Shown: positions 34,437 to 46,642 of the stretch, one piece after another
How positions within the stretch are numbered: the stretch's first letter is position 1
Layout of the letters: each line of letters opens with the position of its first letter
Assembly: GCA_949987705.1 (NCBI GenBank)
Contig: OX465286.1
Span: forward strand, 26,235,657 to 26,299,656
Origin: Thereva unica
Lineage: Eukaryota > Arthropoda > Insecta > Diptera > Therevidae
Reading direction: 5' to 3'
DNA: 64,000 bases
Notes under the pieces: generated by a model
Seen by the model: only the letters and a program-made list of their open reading frames with translations
Databases searched by the model: none
Told to the model about the DNA's origin: nothing
Position numbers and translations under genes: made by a program

Positions 34437-37400
34437 TGTAACTTAATTTCGATGAATAAAGTGAATTTAAGTTATTTTCGATGTACTGGATGAATATAAC
34501 TTAATTTCGATGAATACAGTGAATTTAAGTTATTTTCGATGTACTGGATGAATATAACTTAATTTCGATGAATAAAGTGAATTTAAGTTATTTTTGATGT
34601 ACTCGATGAATGTAACTTAATTTCGATGAATAAAGTGAATTTAAGTTATTTTCGATGTACTGGATGAATATAACTTCATTTCGATGAATAAAGTGAATTT
34701 AAGTTATTTTCGATGTACTCGATGAATATAACTTCATTTCGATGAATAAAGTGAATTTAAGTTATTTTCGATGAACTCGATGAATGTAACTTAATTTCGA
34801 TGAATAAAGTGAATTTAAGTTATTTTCGATGTACTCGATGAATGTAACTTAATTTCGATGAATAAAGTGAATTTATGTCATTTTCGATGTACTCGATGAA
34901 TGTAACTTAATTTCGATGAATAAAGTGAATTTAAGTTATTTTCGATGAACTCGATGAATATAAGTTAATTTCGATGAATAAAGTGAATTTAAGCTATTTT
35001 CGATGTACTCGATGAATATAAGTTAATTTCGATGAATAAAGTGAATTTAAGTTATTTTCGATGTACTCGATGAATATAACTTAATTTCGATGAATAAAGT
35101 GAATTTAAGTTATTTTCGATGTACTGGATGAATATAAGTTAATTTCGATGAATAAAGTGAATTTAAGCTATTTTCTATGTACTCGATGAATATAACTTAA
35201 TTTCGATGAATAAAGTGAATTTAATTTATTTTCGATGTGCTCGATGAATGTAACTTAATTTCGATGAATAAAGTGAATTTAAGTTATTTTCGATGAACTC
35301 GATGAATGTAACTTAATTTCGATGAATAAAGTGAATTTAAGTTATTTTCGATGTACTCGATGAATGTAACTTAATTTTCGATGAATAAAGTGAATTTAAG
35401 TTATTTTCGATGTACTGGATGAATATAACTTAATTTCGATGAATAAAGTGAATTTAAGTTATTTTCGATGTACTCGATGAATATAACTTAATTTCGATGA
35501 ATAAAGTGAATTTAAGTTATTTCCGATGTACTCGATGAATATAATTTAATTTCGATGAATAAAGTGAATTTAAGTTATTTTCGATGTACTCGATGAATAT
35601 AACTTCATTTCGATGAATAAAGTGAATTTAAGTTATTTTCGATGTACTGGATGAATATAACTTAATTTCGATGAATAAAGTGAATTTAAGTTATTTTCGA
35701 TGAACTCGATGAATGTAACTTAATTTCGATGAATAAAGTGAATTTAAGTTATTTTCGATGTACTCGATGAATATAACTTAATTTCGATGAATAAAGTGAA
35801 TTTAAGTTATTTTCGATGTACTGGATGAATATAAGTTAATTTCGATGAATAAAGTGAATGTAAGTTATTTTCGATGTACTCGATGAATGTAACTTAATTT
35901 CGATGAATAAAGTGAATTTAAGTTATTTTCGATGTACTCGATGAATATAACTTAATTTCGATGAATACAGTGAATTTAAGTTATTTTCGATGTACTGGAT
36001 GAATATAACTTAATTTCGATGAATAAAGTGAATTTAAGTTATTTTTGATGTACTCGATGAATGTAACTTAATTTCGATGAATAAAGTGAATTTAAGTTAT
36101 TTTCGATGTACTGGATGAATATAACTTCATTTCGATGAATAAAGTGAATTTAAGTTATTTTCGATGTACTCGATGAATATAACTTCATTTCGATGAATAA
36201 AGTGAATTTAAGTTATTTTCGATGTACTCGATGAATGTAACTTAATTTCGATGAATAAAGTGAATTTAAGTTATTTTCGATGTACTCGATGAATATAACT
36301 TCATTTCGATGAATAAAGTGAATTTAAGTTATTTTCGATGTACTCGATGAATGTAACTTAATTTCGATGAATAAAGTGAATTTAAGTTATTTTCGATGTA
36401 CTCGATGAATGTAACTTAATTTCGATGAATAAAGTGAATTTAAGTTATTTTCGATGTACTGGATGAATATAACTTCATTTCGATGAATAAAGTGAATTTA
36501 AGTTATTTTCGATGTACTGGATGAATATAACTTAATTTCGATGAATAAAGTGAATTTAAGTTATTTTCGATGTACTCGATGAATATAACTTCATTTCGAT
36601 GAATAAAGTGAATTTAAGTTATTTTCGATGTACTGGATGAATATAAGTTAATTTCGATGAATAAAGTGAATTTAAGTTATTTTCGATGTACTCGATGAAT
36701 ATAACTTAATTTCGATGAATAACGTGAATTTAAGTTATTTTCGATGTACTGGATGAATATAAGTTAATTTCGATGAATAAAGTGAATTTAAGTTATTTTC
36801 GATGTACTCGATGAATATAACTTCATTTCGATGAATAAAGTGAATTTAAGTTATTTTCGATGTACTGGATGAATATAACTTAATTTCGATGAATAAAGTG
36901 AATTTAAGTTATTTTCGATGTACTCGATGAATATAACTTCATTTCGATGAATAAAGTGAATTTAAGTTATTTTCGATGTACTGGATGAATATAACTTCAT
37001 TTCGATGAATAAAGTGAATTTAAGTTATTTTCGATGAACTCGATGAATGTAACTTAATTTCGATGAATAAAGTGAATTTAAGTTATTTTCGATGTACTGG
37101 ATGAATATAAGTTAATTTCGATGAATAAAGTGAATTTAAGTTATTTTCGATGTACTCGATGAATATAACTTCATTTCGATGAATAAAGTGAATTTAAGTT
37201 ATTTTCGATGTACTGGATGAATATAACTTAATTTCGATGAATAAAGTGAATTTAAGTTATTTTCGATGTACTGGATGAATATAACTTAATTTCGATGAAT
37301 AAAGTGAATTTAAGTTATTTTCGATGTACTCGATGAATATAACTTCATTTCGATGAATAAAGTGAATTTAAGTTATTTTCGATGTACTGGATGAATATAA

Positions 37401-40400
37401 CTTCATTTCGATGAATAAAGTGAATTTAAGTTATTTTCGATGTACTGGATGAATATAACTTAATTTCGATGAATAAAGTGAATTTAAGTTATTTTCGATG
37501 AACTCGATGAATGTAACTTAATTTCGATGAATAAAGTGAATTTAAGTTATTTTCGATGTACTGGATGAATATAAGTTAATTTCGATGAATAAAGTGAATT
37601 TAAGTTATTTTCGATGTACTGGATGAATATAAGTTAATTTCGATGAATAAAGTGAATTTAAGTTATTTTCGATGTACTCGATGAATATAACTTCATTTCG
37701 ATGAATAAACTGAATTTAAGTTATTTTCGATGTACTGGATGAATATAACTTAATTTCGATGAATAAAGTGAATTTAAGTTATTTTCGATGTACTGGATGA
37801 ATATAACTTCATTTCGATGAATAAAGTGAATTTAAATTATTTTTGATGTACTCGATGAATGTAACTTAATTTCGATGAATAAAGTGAATTTAAGTTATTT
37901 TCGATGTACTGGATGAATATAACTTCATTTCGAAGAATAAAGTGAATTTAAGTTATTTTCGATGTACTCGATGAATATAACTTCATTTCGATGAATAAAG
38001 TGAATTTAAGTTATTTTCGATGAACTCGATGAATGTAACTTAATTTCGATGAATAAAGTGAATTTAAGTTATTTTCGATGTACTCGATGAATGTAACTTA
38101 ATTTCGATGAATAAAATGAATTTATGTCATTTTCGATGTACTCGATGAATGTAACTTAATTTCGAGGAATAAAGTGAATTTAAGTTATTTTCGATGAACT
38201 CGATGAATATAAGTTAATTTCGATGAATAAAGTGAATTTAAGCTATTTTCTATGTACTCGATGAATATAACTTAATTTCGATGAATAAAGTGAATTTAAT
38301 TTATTTTCGATGTGCTCGATGAATGTAACTTAATTTCGATGAATAAAGTGAATTTAAGTTATTTTCGATGTACTGGATGAATATAACTTCATTTCGATGA
38401 ATAAAGTGAATTTAAGTTATTTTCGATGTACTCGATGAATATAACTTAATTTCGATGAATAAAGTGAATTTAAGTTATTTTCGATGTACTCGATGAATGT
38501 AACTTAATTTCGATGAATAAAGTGAATTTAAGTTATTTTCAATGTACTGGATGAATATAACTTAATTTCGATGAATAAAGTGAATTTAAGTTATTTTCGA
38601 TGTACTGGATGAATATAACTTAATTTCGATGAATAAAGTGAATTTAAGTTATTTTCGATGTACTCGATGAATATAACTTCACTTCGATGAATAAAGTGAA
38701 TTTAAGTTATTTTCGATGTACTGGATGAATATAAGTTAATTTCGATGAATAAAGTGAATTTAAGTTATTTTCGATGTACTCGATGAATATAACTTAATTT
38801 CGATGAATAAAGTGAATTTAAGTTATTTTCGATGTACTGGATGAATATAAGTTAATTTCGATGAATAAAGTGAATTTAAGTTATTTTCGATGTACTCGAT
38901 GAATATAACTTCATTTCGATGAATAAAGTGAATTTAAGTTATTTTCGATGTACTGGATGAATATTACTTAATTTCGATGAATAAAGTGAATTTAAGTTAT
39001 TTTCGATGTACTCGATGAATATAACTTCATTTCGATGAATAAAGTGAATTTAAGTTATTTTCGATGTACTGGATGAATATAACTTCATTTCGATGAATAA
39101 AGTGAATTTAAGTTATTTTCGATGTACTGGATGAATATAACTTAATTTCGATGAATAAAGTGAATTTAAGTTATTTTCGATGAACTCGATGAATGTAACT
39201 TAATTTCGATGAATAAAGTGAATTTAAGTTATTTTCGATGTACTGGATGAATATAAGTTAATTTCGATGAATAAAGTGAATTTAAGTTATTTTCGATGTA
39301 CTCGATGAATATAACTTCATTTCGATGAATAAAGTGAATTTAAGTTATTTTCGATGTACTGGATGAATATAACTTAATTTCGTTGAATAAAGTGAATTTA
39401 AGTTATTTTCGATGTACTGGATGAATATAACTTCATTTCGATGAATAAAGTGAATTTAAGTTATTTTTGATGTACTCGATGAATGTAACTTAATTTCGAT
39501 GAATAAAGTGAATTTAAGTTATTTTCGATGTACTGGATGAATATAACTTCATTTCGATGAATAAAGTGAATTTAAGTTATTTTCGATGTACTGGATGAAT
39601 ATAACTTAATTTCGATGAATAAAGTGAATTTAAGTTATTTTCGATGTACTCGATGAATATAACTTCACTTCGATGAATAAAGTGAATTTAAGTTATTTTC
39701 GATGTACTGGATGAATATAAGTTAATTTCGATGAATAAAGTGAATTTAAGTTATTTTCTATGTACTCGATGAATATAACTTAATTTCGATGAATAAAGTG
39801 AATTTAATTTATTTTCGATGTGCTCGATGAATGTAACTTAATTTCGATGAATAAAGTGAATTTAAGTTATTTTCGATGAACTCAATGAATGTAACTTAAT
39901 TTCGATGAATAAAGTGAATTTAAGTTATTTTCGATGTACTCGATGAATGTAACTTAATTTCGATGAATAAAGTGAATTTAAGTTATTTTCGATGTACTCG
40001 ATGAATATAACTTAATTTCGATGAATAAAGTGAATTTAAGTTATTTTCGATGTACTCGATGAATATAACTTAATTTCGATGAATAAAGTGAATTTAAGTT
40101 ATTTTCGATGTACTCGATGAATATAACTTAATTTCGATGAATAAAGTGAATTTAAGTTATTTTCGATGTACTCGATGAATATAACTTCATTTCGATGAAT
40201 AAAGTGAATTTAAGTTATTTTCGATGTACTGGATGAATATAACTTAATTTCGATGAATAAAGTGAATTTAAGTTATTTTCGATGAACTCGATGAATGTAA
40301 CTTAATTTCGATGAATAAAGTGAATTTAAGTTATTTTCGATGTACGCGATGAATATAACTTAATTTCGAAGAATAAAGTGAATTTAAGTTATTTTCGATG

Positions 40401-40786
40401 TACTGGATGAATATAAGTTAATTTCGATGAATAAAGTGAATGTAAGTTATTTTCGATGTACTCGATGAATGTAACTTAATTTCGATGAATAAAGTGAATT
40501 TAAGTTATTTTCGATGTACTCGATGAATATAACTTAATTTCGATGAATACAGTGAATTTAAGTTATTTTCGATGTACTGGATGAATATAACTTAATTTCG
40601 ATGAATAAAGTGAATTTAAGTTATTTTTGATGTACTCGATGAATGTAACTTAATTTCGATGAATAAAGTGAATTTAAGTTATTTTCGATGTACTGGATGA
40701 ATATAACTTCATTTCGATGAATAAAGTGAATTTAAGTTATTTTCGATGTACTCGATGAATATAACTTCATTTCGATGAATAAAGTG
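34437..40786. repeat. 58-bp satellite array, segment 4 (spans the A/B duplication joint)
   Basis: About 109 monomers. 34437-37620 matches 57817-61000. 37621-40786 matches 11432-14713, except for a rearranged patch near 39590-39760 that is two monomers shorter. One monomer has an extra T (TAATTTTCG, about 35374), shared with 58754. The site AGTG at 34750-34753 lies in the same variant context as the LTR element's target, uninterrupted. No genes. Confidence 0.97.
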
Positions 40787-41203
40787 TGTAGTAAACTGTA
40801 GTAAACTGTACTATTTAATTAAGACACGTTTTTGTTACATAAATGTATGTTATTTATTAACACTTTATATAGTTATTATATATTATTATTACACGTCGTT
40901 TAATTAGATATCTAAATATTGGTATATATATATTTATATGTCACTGTTATTTGGTTATTTGATTAACACGCGGACTGCGGCTTTAAACTTGTTTTGTGTC
41001 GATGGACGGGTCGCAAGAGAGAGAGTGCCAAAACGGAGATGCCGGAAATTGGCTAGCTCCATATGGATGGGGAAAACGGCAAGATCACTGAACTTTGCGT
41101 TCGGTGATCGATGGAGTGTTCCGACTGATCGTTTTGATCGTGTCGGAAGTTGTTGTGTGACATTGCGTAAAGTTTGGTAATTAAACTTTACGCGGTCACT
41201 ACA
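40787..41203 (-). repeat. 3' LTR of LTR element copy B
   Basis: 417 bp, same as 14714-15130, with candidate AATAAA on the element strand at 40853-40858 and the 11-bp hairpin at 41165-41193. Confidence 0.95.
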
Positions 41204-41217
41204 TACTCCCCCCCCAG
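41204..41217 (-). other. Polypurine tract, copy B
   Basis: Eight-G purine run next to the 3' LTR, as in copy A. Confidence 0.85.
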
Positions 41218-41224
41218 CGTAGCG

Positions 41225-44200
41225 TTAACGGAATGTTACCGCTTTAGGCAGCTTAGCTTCTTTGTCGCGGTCACAACCGAAGGCTGGCTTTAGCCTGTCA
41301 ATGGATATTGACTTGGTTGTGCCGTTCAATTTGACGACGAAGTGTTTTCGTAATCGTTTGATTACTTCATATGGGCCCTCGAATGGAGGTTCGAAAGGTT
41401 TTCGAACTCTGTCGACTCGTATGAAAACGTAGTCGGCGTTCTCCAGGGCTTCTGGCACGTAGACATCCTTTTGGACGGGTTGCCGAGGATGTATTGCCTT
41501 AATGTTCTGCATATGAGAACGAAGGCGAGAGAGGAATTCTGATTCTTCAATTGGATTCTCATCCGTTGGGATGGAAATCGAATTGGGAAGTCTCAGATTC
41601 TGACCGTATACAAGCTCGGCTGGTGAGCATTGTAAGTCGGTCTTAATTGCCGTTCGTATGCCTAACATGACAAAGGGCAAGTCTTCACTCCAATGAGTAG
41701 TGTTGTCCCTTGCCATTAAGGCTGCTTTTAGTTGCCTGTGGAACCGTTCAACCATCCCGTTTGCTTGCGGGTGGTAGGCGGTAGTCCGAATACGATGAGT
41801 GCCGAGTAATTTGGCAACTTCATTGAACAGTTTCGATTCGAACTGCGTACCTTGATCAGTTGTGATCTCAAGAGGTACGCCGAATCGTGGGACAAATACG
41901 GTGACGAATTTTCTAGCCACTGTTGAAGCGGAGATATCCCGAATTGGGTATGCTTCAGGCCATCGCGTGAATCTATCGACTATCGTTAAGATATAAGAGT
42001 ATCCACGAGATGGGGGTAGGGGTCCCACTATATCCATATGGATATGGTCAAATCTATTATTTGGAAGTTTGAAAGCTTCCAATGGAGATTTGGTATGCCT
42101 TGAAACTTTGGACTTTTGGCAACCTAGGCACGATCGAGACCACTCATTGCAGTCTTTATTGATCGATGGCCAGAAGTATTTCTTTGTAACGGCTCGTCTT
42201 GTAGCGCGAATACCAGGATGAGAGAGACTATGTTCGGAGTTGAACGCTAGTCTCCGTAAGGAAATGGGTATGTAAGGCCTAGGAATGCCTAAACTATTTT
42301 CACACCACACCTGATGGGCGGTAAATGGTATTGGTGTGAGGACTAATTTTACCCGTGAGCCGTTGCTGGGGTGCTCTTGTAGAGACTTCAACTCTGTGTC
42401 ACCTTGTTGAGCCTGTGCCAGTGTAGGCAGGTCGAAGGTGACCGAGTCGACGTTGTCGGTTGCTAGTGAGCGTGACAAGTAGTCCGCGACAACGTTTTGT
42501 TTACCCGACACATGTCTGATGTCTGTGGTAAACTGAGAGATTAGACCCAAATGTCTGGTCTGTCGAGGGGATCGTTCGGTCTTTGTGTGAAGGGCGCGAA
42601 CCAGTGGTTTGTGATCAGTATAGACCACGAAATTGCGTCCTTCAACGAAATAACGGAAGTGTTTGATTGCTGCATAGATTGCGAGGAGTTCGCGGTCGAA
42701 TGCAGAGTACTTCCGTTCGGTTGGTGACAGCTTTTTGGAATAAAAAGCTAGAGGTTGCCACCGATGACCGTTGAATTGTTCCAAAACGCCTCCGATTGCA
42801 TAATCAGAGGCGTCAGTCGTAAGACTGTATTTTGCATCCTCGATTGGATGGTTCAGCAGAGTTGCTTCAGCCATCGAGGTTTTCACCTTGAGGAATGCCG
42901 CCTGACATTCTGCTGGCCAGTCAAAAACTTTATTGGCACGTGAGCGGTTGAGAAGCTCTCTCAAATGCTCGTTTATAGGCACCAACTGTTCAGCCAATTT
43001 TGGGATAAATCGGTGATAGAAATTCACCATTCCCAAAAACTTCTGGATCGATTTGACAGAAGTTGGAGGTGCGAGATCAACGATAGCCTGAACCCGATCG
43101 GAGGATGGAAGTATTCCATCCTTTGTGATGCGGTGGCTTAGAAACTTAAACTCTGTTGCACCAAAAACGCATTTCTCTAGCTTGATGGTTAAACCGAAGC
43201 TATCGAGGCGTTTAAAGAGCTCTTCGAGGTGAACGATATGTTCATCCTCGGTTTTATTGGCGATGAGTATATCGTCCAAGTATACATAAACGAAGTCGAG
43301 ATCTCTCGTAACTTCATTTATGAACCTTTGAAAGGTTTGGGCTGCATTTCGTAAGCCGAATGGCATACGTGTAAACTCATATAGGCCGAATGGCGTAATG
43401 AGTGCAGTCTTATGCACGTCTTCTGGGGCGATTGGTATGTGATGGTATGCACGTACCAAGTCAACCTTCGAAAATATTGTGCAGCCGTGAAGATTCACGG
43501 AGAAATTCTGTATATGCGGGATCGGATATCTATCCGGCACAGTGACAGCGTTAAGGCGACGGTAGTCGCCGCATGGCCTCCAATCATGTGAGTCCCGTTT
43601 AGGAACTAGATGAAGCGGAGATGCTGCGGGGGACGACGAAGGTCGACAAATCCCCAATTGGACCATATGGTCGAACTCTAACTTTGCCACCTTCAGTTTC
43701 TCCGGATGGAGTCGCCGAGCGGTGACAAATGGTAATTGCCCTTTAGTTACAATGTGGTGTTGCACATTGTGTTTAACCGGAAGGTTAAAATTGGGCGGTT
43801 TTGTTAACGAAGCGTACTTCGTTAATAGCTCTTTGTATATGCCAATAACTCGGCATGGAAATGTTTCGGGGTTGTAGTCGACGGTAGCGCACACGTTAAT
43901 GCGAAACTTCGTGCGCTTGTCGACTAAATGCCGATATTCAAAATCGACGGACAATTTGAACTTCGTTAAGAAGTCCGCCCCGATAATGGCTTTAGTGGTG
44001 TCGGCTATAATAAAGTTGTAAACATATCGTCGGCGTAAGCCGAGTTCAAGTTCAAGCAACTTTGTGCCGAAAGTTCGGATCAGTGATCCGTTGGCCGCGT
44101 ACAGAAGGACGTTCGGGCTACCGTTATGGGCCGGGAACGCCTTGGCGGGAACAATTGAAACGTCAGAGCCCGAATCAATCAGAAAGTCCATCCGATTGTT

Positions 44201-44269
44201 GGTGTCTCTGACGAATAGACGATATGAGCGGCCGGTTATATGCTCGCTCGAATCGATCCCCAACTTTAG
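41225..44269 (-). CDS. pol: Pol polyprotein of LTR element copy B
   Basis: Same protein sequence as the copy A Pol over all 1012 residues from the TTG at 44263: protease DSG, RT YLDD, RNase H, HHCC and DDE integrase, GPY module, all intact. It is entered from gag by -1 frameshifting. With two identical intact copies, either locus could supply enzyme if transcribed. Confidence 0.95.
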   Translation of the reverse strand, partial: LKLGIDSSEHITGRSYRLFVRDTNNRMDFLIDSGSDVSIVPAKAFPAHNGSPNVLLYAANGSLIRTFGTKLLELELGLRRRYVYNFIIADTTKAIIGADFLTKFKLSVDFEYRHLVDKRTKFRINVCATVDYNPETFPCRVIGIYKELLTKYASLTKPPNFNLPVKHNVQHHIVTKGQLPFVTARRLHPEKLKVAKLEFDHMVQLGICRPSSSPAASPLHLVPKRDSHDWRPCGDYRRLNAVTVPDRYPIPHIQNFSVNLHGCTIFSKVDLVRAYHHIPIAPEDVHKTALITPFGLYEFTRMPFGLRNAAQTFQRFINEVTRDLDFVYVYLDDILIANKTEDEHIVHLEELFKRLDSFGLTIKLEKCVFGATEFKFLSHRITKDGILPSSDRVQAIVDLAPPTSVKSIQKFLGMVNFYHRFIPKLAEQLVPINEHLRELLNRSRANKVFDWPAECQAAFLKVKTSMAEATLLNHPIEDAKYSLTTDASDYAIGGVLEQFNGHRWQPLAFYSKKLSPTERKYSAFDRELLAIYAAIKHFRYFVEGRNFVVYTDHKPLVRALHTKTERSPRQTRHLGLISQFTTDIRHVSGKQNVVADYLSRSLATDNVDSVTFDLPTLAQAQQGDTELKSLQEHPSNGSRVKLVLTPIPFTAHQVWCENSLGIPRPYIPISLRRLAFNSEHSLSHPGIRATRRAVTKKYFWPSINKDCNEWSRSCLGCQKSKVSRHTKSPLEAFKLPNNRFDHIHMDIVGPLPPSRGYSYILTIVDRFTRWPEAYPIRDISASTVARKFVTVFVPRFGVPLEITTDQGTQFESKLFNEVAKLLGTHRIRTTAYHPQANGMVERFHRQLKAALMARDNTTHWSEDLPFVMLGIRTAIKTDLQCSPAELVYGQNLRLPNSISIPTDENPIEESEFLSRLRSHMQNIKAIHPRQPVQKDVYVPEALENADYVFIRVDRVRKPFEPPFEGPYEVIKRLRKHFVVKLNGTTKSISIDRLKPAFGCDRDKEAKLPKAVTFR

Positions 44270-45171
44270 TTTTTTTTATGGGTGGTGGCCTTTTTCTTCG
44301 CCGGTTTGGCTTGGCCACCACCGAAACTGCAGGGGGCCTTGCAGGTGCGTGCCTCACTACCGTAACGGTAGTGGAAGTAGCAAAGGCTACCTCTGGCTTG
44401 ATTGGCCCCTTGTGGCTGATTGGCCGAGGGCTGTCGAGAGCCGCCCTGTCGATTGGCAGGTGTTCGGCTTCTCGGCTTACGCGGATTTCGGTCCAGCTTA
44501 TCCAGCCGGGCTGTCAGTCTATTGATGGCGCTTTGCAGCGCCACCAATGTGGGCTCCGCGTTGGCTGGAGCTGCGCGGACGGCGGACGCGTATGAGGCGC
44601 CTCCGTGTGGAAGCACCTCCCATACCTTGTCCGCCGTGGCGGCCAATCCGGCTAGGCTTTGGTCGGCAGCTGTGGCCAATGTGATCTGGATGGCCTGTGG
44701 AAGTCTTCGCTCCCACAGGTTCCGAATCAGATCGTCATTGACCGCCGACGATCCCCTCGCTAGTGCTTTGAGAGCCTGGAGAAACTCGGAGGGTTTCCGA
44801 TCTCCAGGCTCTTGCACTGACAGCAACTGCTCGAGTCGGCGTTTCTCCGAAGTGCCGTACTTCTCGAGCAGATGCTGTTTTATATCCTCATAGGAGGAGG
44901 TGGCGTGGTCTACGGTGCTAAGCCGCATCGCCGTTACCGCCTCTTCCGGTAATGCGGCCATAACGTTGTAGACCTTGCCACTATTAGATTTGCAGCCCGC
45001 CAGCTTGAACATAATTTCCGCTTGGTAAAACCAAGAGGCGGGCTGGTGTACCCAGAACTTCGGTATGTCTAGTTTTGACACCGAAGTGGCATCGACCCCT
45101 GAAGTTCCAGGTTTTGGTTCCTCTCTGCGAACGTTCCCTATGTCCATATCATTTTCTTCCGTTCTTGACAT
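44266..45171 (-). CDS. gag: Gag of LTR element copy B
   Basis: 301 residues from ATG at 45171, identical to copy A Gag, with the CHCC motif at 264-281 and a Lys-rich tail. An upstream ATG at 45276 would add 35 low-complexity residues and is not preferred. Confidence 0.9.
   Translation of the reverse strand: MSRTEENDMDIGNVRREEPKPGTSGVDATSVSKLDIPKFWVHQPASWFYQAEIMFKLAGCKSNSGKVYNVMAALPEEAVTAMRLSTVDHATSSYEDIKQHLLEKYGTSEKRRLEQLLSVQEPGDRKPSEFLQALKALARGSSAVNDDLIRNLWERRLPQAIQITLATAADQSLAGLAATADKVWEVLPHGGASYASAVRAAPANAEPTLVALQSAINRLTARLDKLDRNPRKPRSRTPANRQGGSRQPSANQPQGANQARGSLCYFHYRYGSEARTCKAPCSFGGGQAKPAKKKATTHKKN
44269..44275 (-). promoter_or_regulatory. -1 ribosomal frameshift heptamer, copy B
   Basis: A AAA AAC in gag phase next to the gag TAA (44268-44266), identical to copy A. 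Confidence 0.9.
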
Positions 45172-46186
45172 TTTGTGAAATAAAAACTTTTCTTTTAAAA
45201 TTCGAGAATGAGAAAAAAAAAACCAAAATTTATAAAAAAAAAACGGATCGAAATAGAAACGATTGCCAGACAACAAAAGCCAAAAAAAATGTGAGAAAAC
45301 TCAAAACACCTGATTTCTCTCTCAGTGTAATGGTAAAATGTAAGAGAAAAGAAAAAAATCTATATGCATATATATGTACATATACCTATATGTATAATAA
45401 GTAAAATTTTATGGTAAATATTTGTTTAAATAATAAGGTATAAATCAAATGCATGCAAAATATGTTCCTAAATTATATAATATGTAGTGAATGCAAAATA
45501 TGTTATTAAATTTGTATATCAATATATATGAAAGTAAACTTAAATCTAATCCAGAGTAAATTTTCGATTATATTTATAAAAAAAATGTCAATGAACTTGA
45601 TTTAGCACTCTAAATGGAATAGAACATGTGTTGATAAATTTCAATTATGATATTGTGCTCTAATGCAACGAAATAATTTCTTTTGTATTCAAAACTACTG
45701 AAAATTCGATAGAAAAAATTTCATTAAAAAACATCAATGATGCAAAACCAGAAAACTTCTTTATAGTTTCTACTAATCCAAAAGACTTAACACTATCAAT
45801 TTTTAGTTTGCATGCAAATTTAAAATTAATAAACAATAAAATATTTGTATATTTAGCTTTGTTGTGATGATGAATAATAGCTGATGATGAATAGCTGATG
45901 ATGAATAGCTGATGATGAATAGCTGCTGCAGATCAACTGCACTGTATTTAAAAAATTTTGTGAATCTATTTATTATTGATATTTATGGTAAACCACACCG
46001 TATCATAAATCACCATATTATCATAAACCAAAACCGTTTTCGTGTGTTTTTTAATTATTCCGTTATAACAAATTCTTTATTTGTAGGATTTCTTGTTTTA
46101 TTTATTTATTATGTTTTATTAGTTCAAGGCGATTTTTCGCAAACTTTTATATAAATATAAATTAAAATTTTGAGATTAATGCGTGT
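45172..46186 (-). other. 5' leader of LTR element copy B, non-coding
   Basis: AT-rich leader as in copy A, with the 14-bp tandem repeat at 45878-45931. No gene seen. Confidence 0.8.
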
Positions 46187-46204
46187 TAGCGTCCGGAGTC
46201 ACCA
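46187..46204 (-). other. Primer-binding site, copy B
   Basis: TGGTGACTCCGGACG on the element strand next to the 5' LTR; tentative tRNA-Trp-like site as in copy A. Confidence 0.7.
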
Positions 46205-46205
46205 A

Positions 46206-46642
46206 TGTAGTAAACGGTACTATATTATACGTTTACTGTAGTAAACTGTACTATTTAATTAAGACACGTTTTTGTTACATAAATGTATGTTATTTATTAA
46301 CACTTTATATAGTTATTATATATTATTATTACACGTCGTTTAATTAGATATCTAAATATTGGTATATATATATTTATATGTCACTGTTATTTGGTTATTT
46401 GATTAACACGCGGACTGCGGCTTTAAACTTGTTTTGTGTCGATGGACGGGTCGCAAGAGAGAGAGTGCCAAAACGGAGATGCCGGAAATTGGCTAGCTCC
46501 ATATGGATGGGGAAAACGGCAAGATCACTGAACTTGCGTTCGGTGATCGATGGAGTGTTCCGACTGATCGTTTTGATCGTGTCGGAAGTTGTTGTGTGAC
46601 ATTGCGTAAAGTTTGGTAATTAAACTTTACGCGGTCACTACA
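46206..46642 (-). repeat. 5' LTR of LTR element copy B
   Basis: 437 bp, same as 20133-20569, including the 21-bp segment absent from the 3' LTR. The candidate TATA box is at 46371-46379. Confidence 0.95.

Larger units (their letters stand above)
11432..37620. repeat. Tandem segmental duplication, block A
   Basis: First of two adjacent direct copies of a roughly 23.4-kb block holding satellite, an LTR retrotransposon and a Helitron with LINE. It runs into block B at 37620/37621. Corresponding bases are offset by 26189 at the left end, 26073 around the LTR element and 23380 after the Mutator-like element. Block A is longer than B by the 2693-bp element insertion and by two satellite monomers (116 bp). 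Coding regions of both retroelements are identical between blocks at the protein level. Confidence 0.88.
40787..46642 (-). mobile_element. Ty3/gypsy LTR retrotransposon, CsRn1-like, copy B
   Basis: The duplicate of the element at 14714-20569 at an offset of 26073, 5856 bp, with the same AGTG target duplication (40783-40786, 46643-46646) in the same satellite context. It therefore arose by segmental duplication and not by a second transposition. I see no difference from copy A, including the shared 21-bp and 1-bp LTR indels. Confidence 0.95.

Noticed and set aside
40787..46642. Two independent insertions of the LTR element
   Set aside because: Both copies share the same target site, LTR indels and many kilobases of identical flanking satellite, so segmental duplication explains them.
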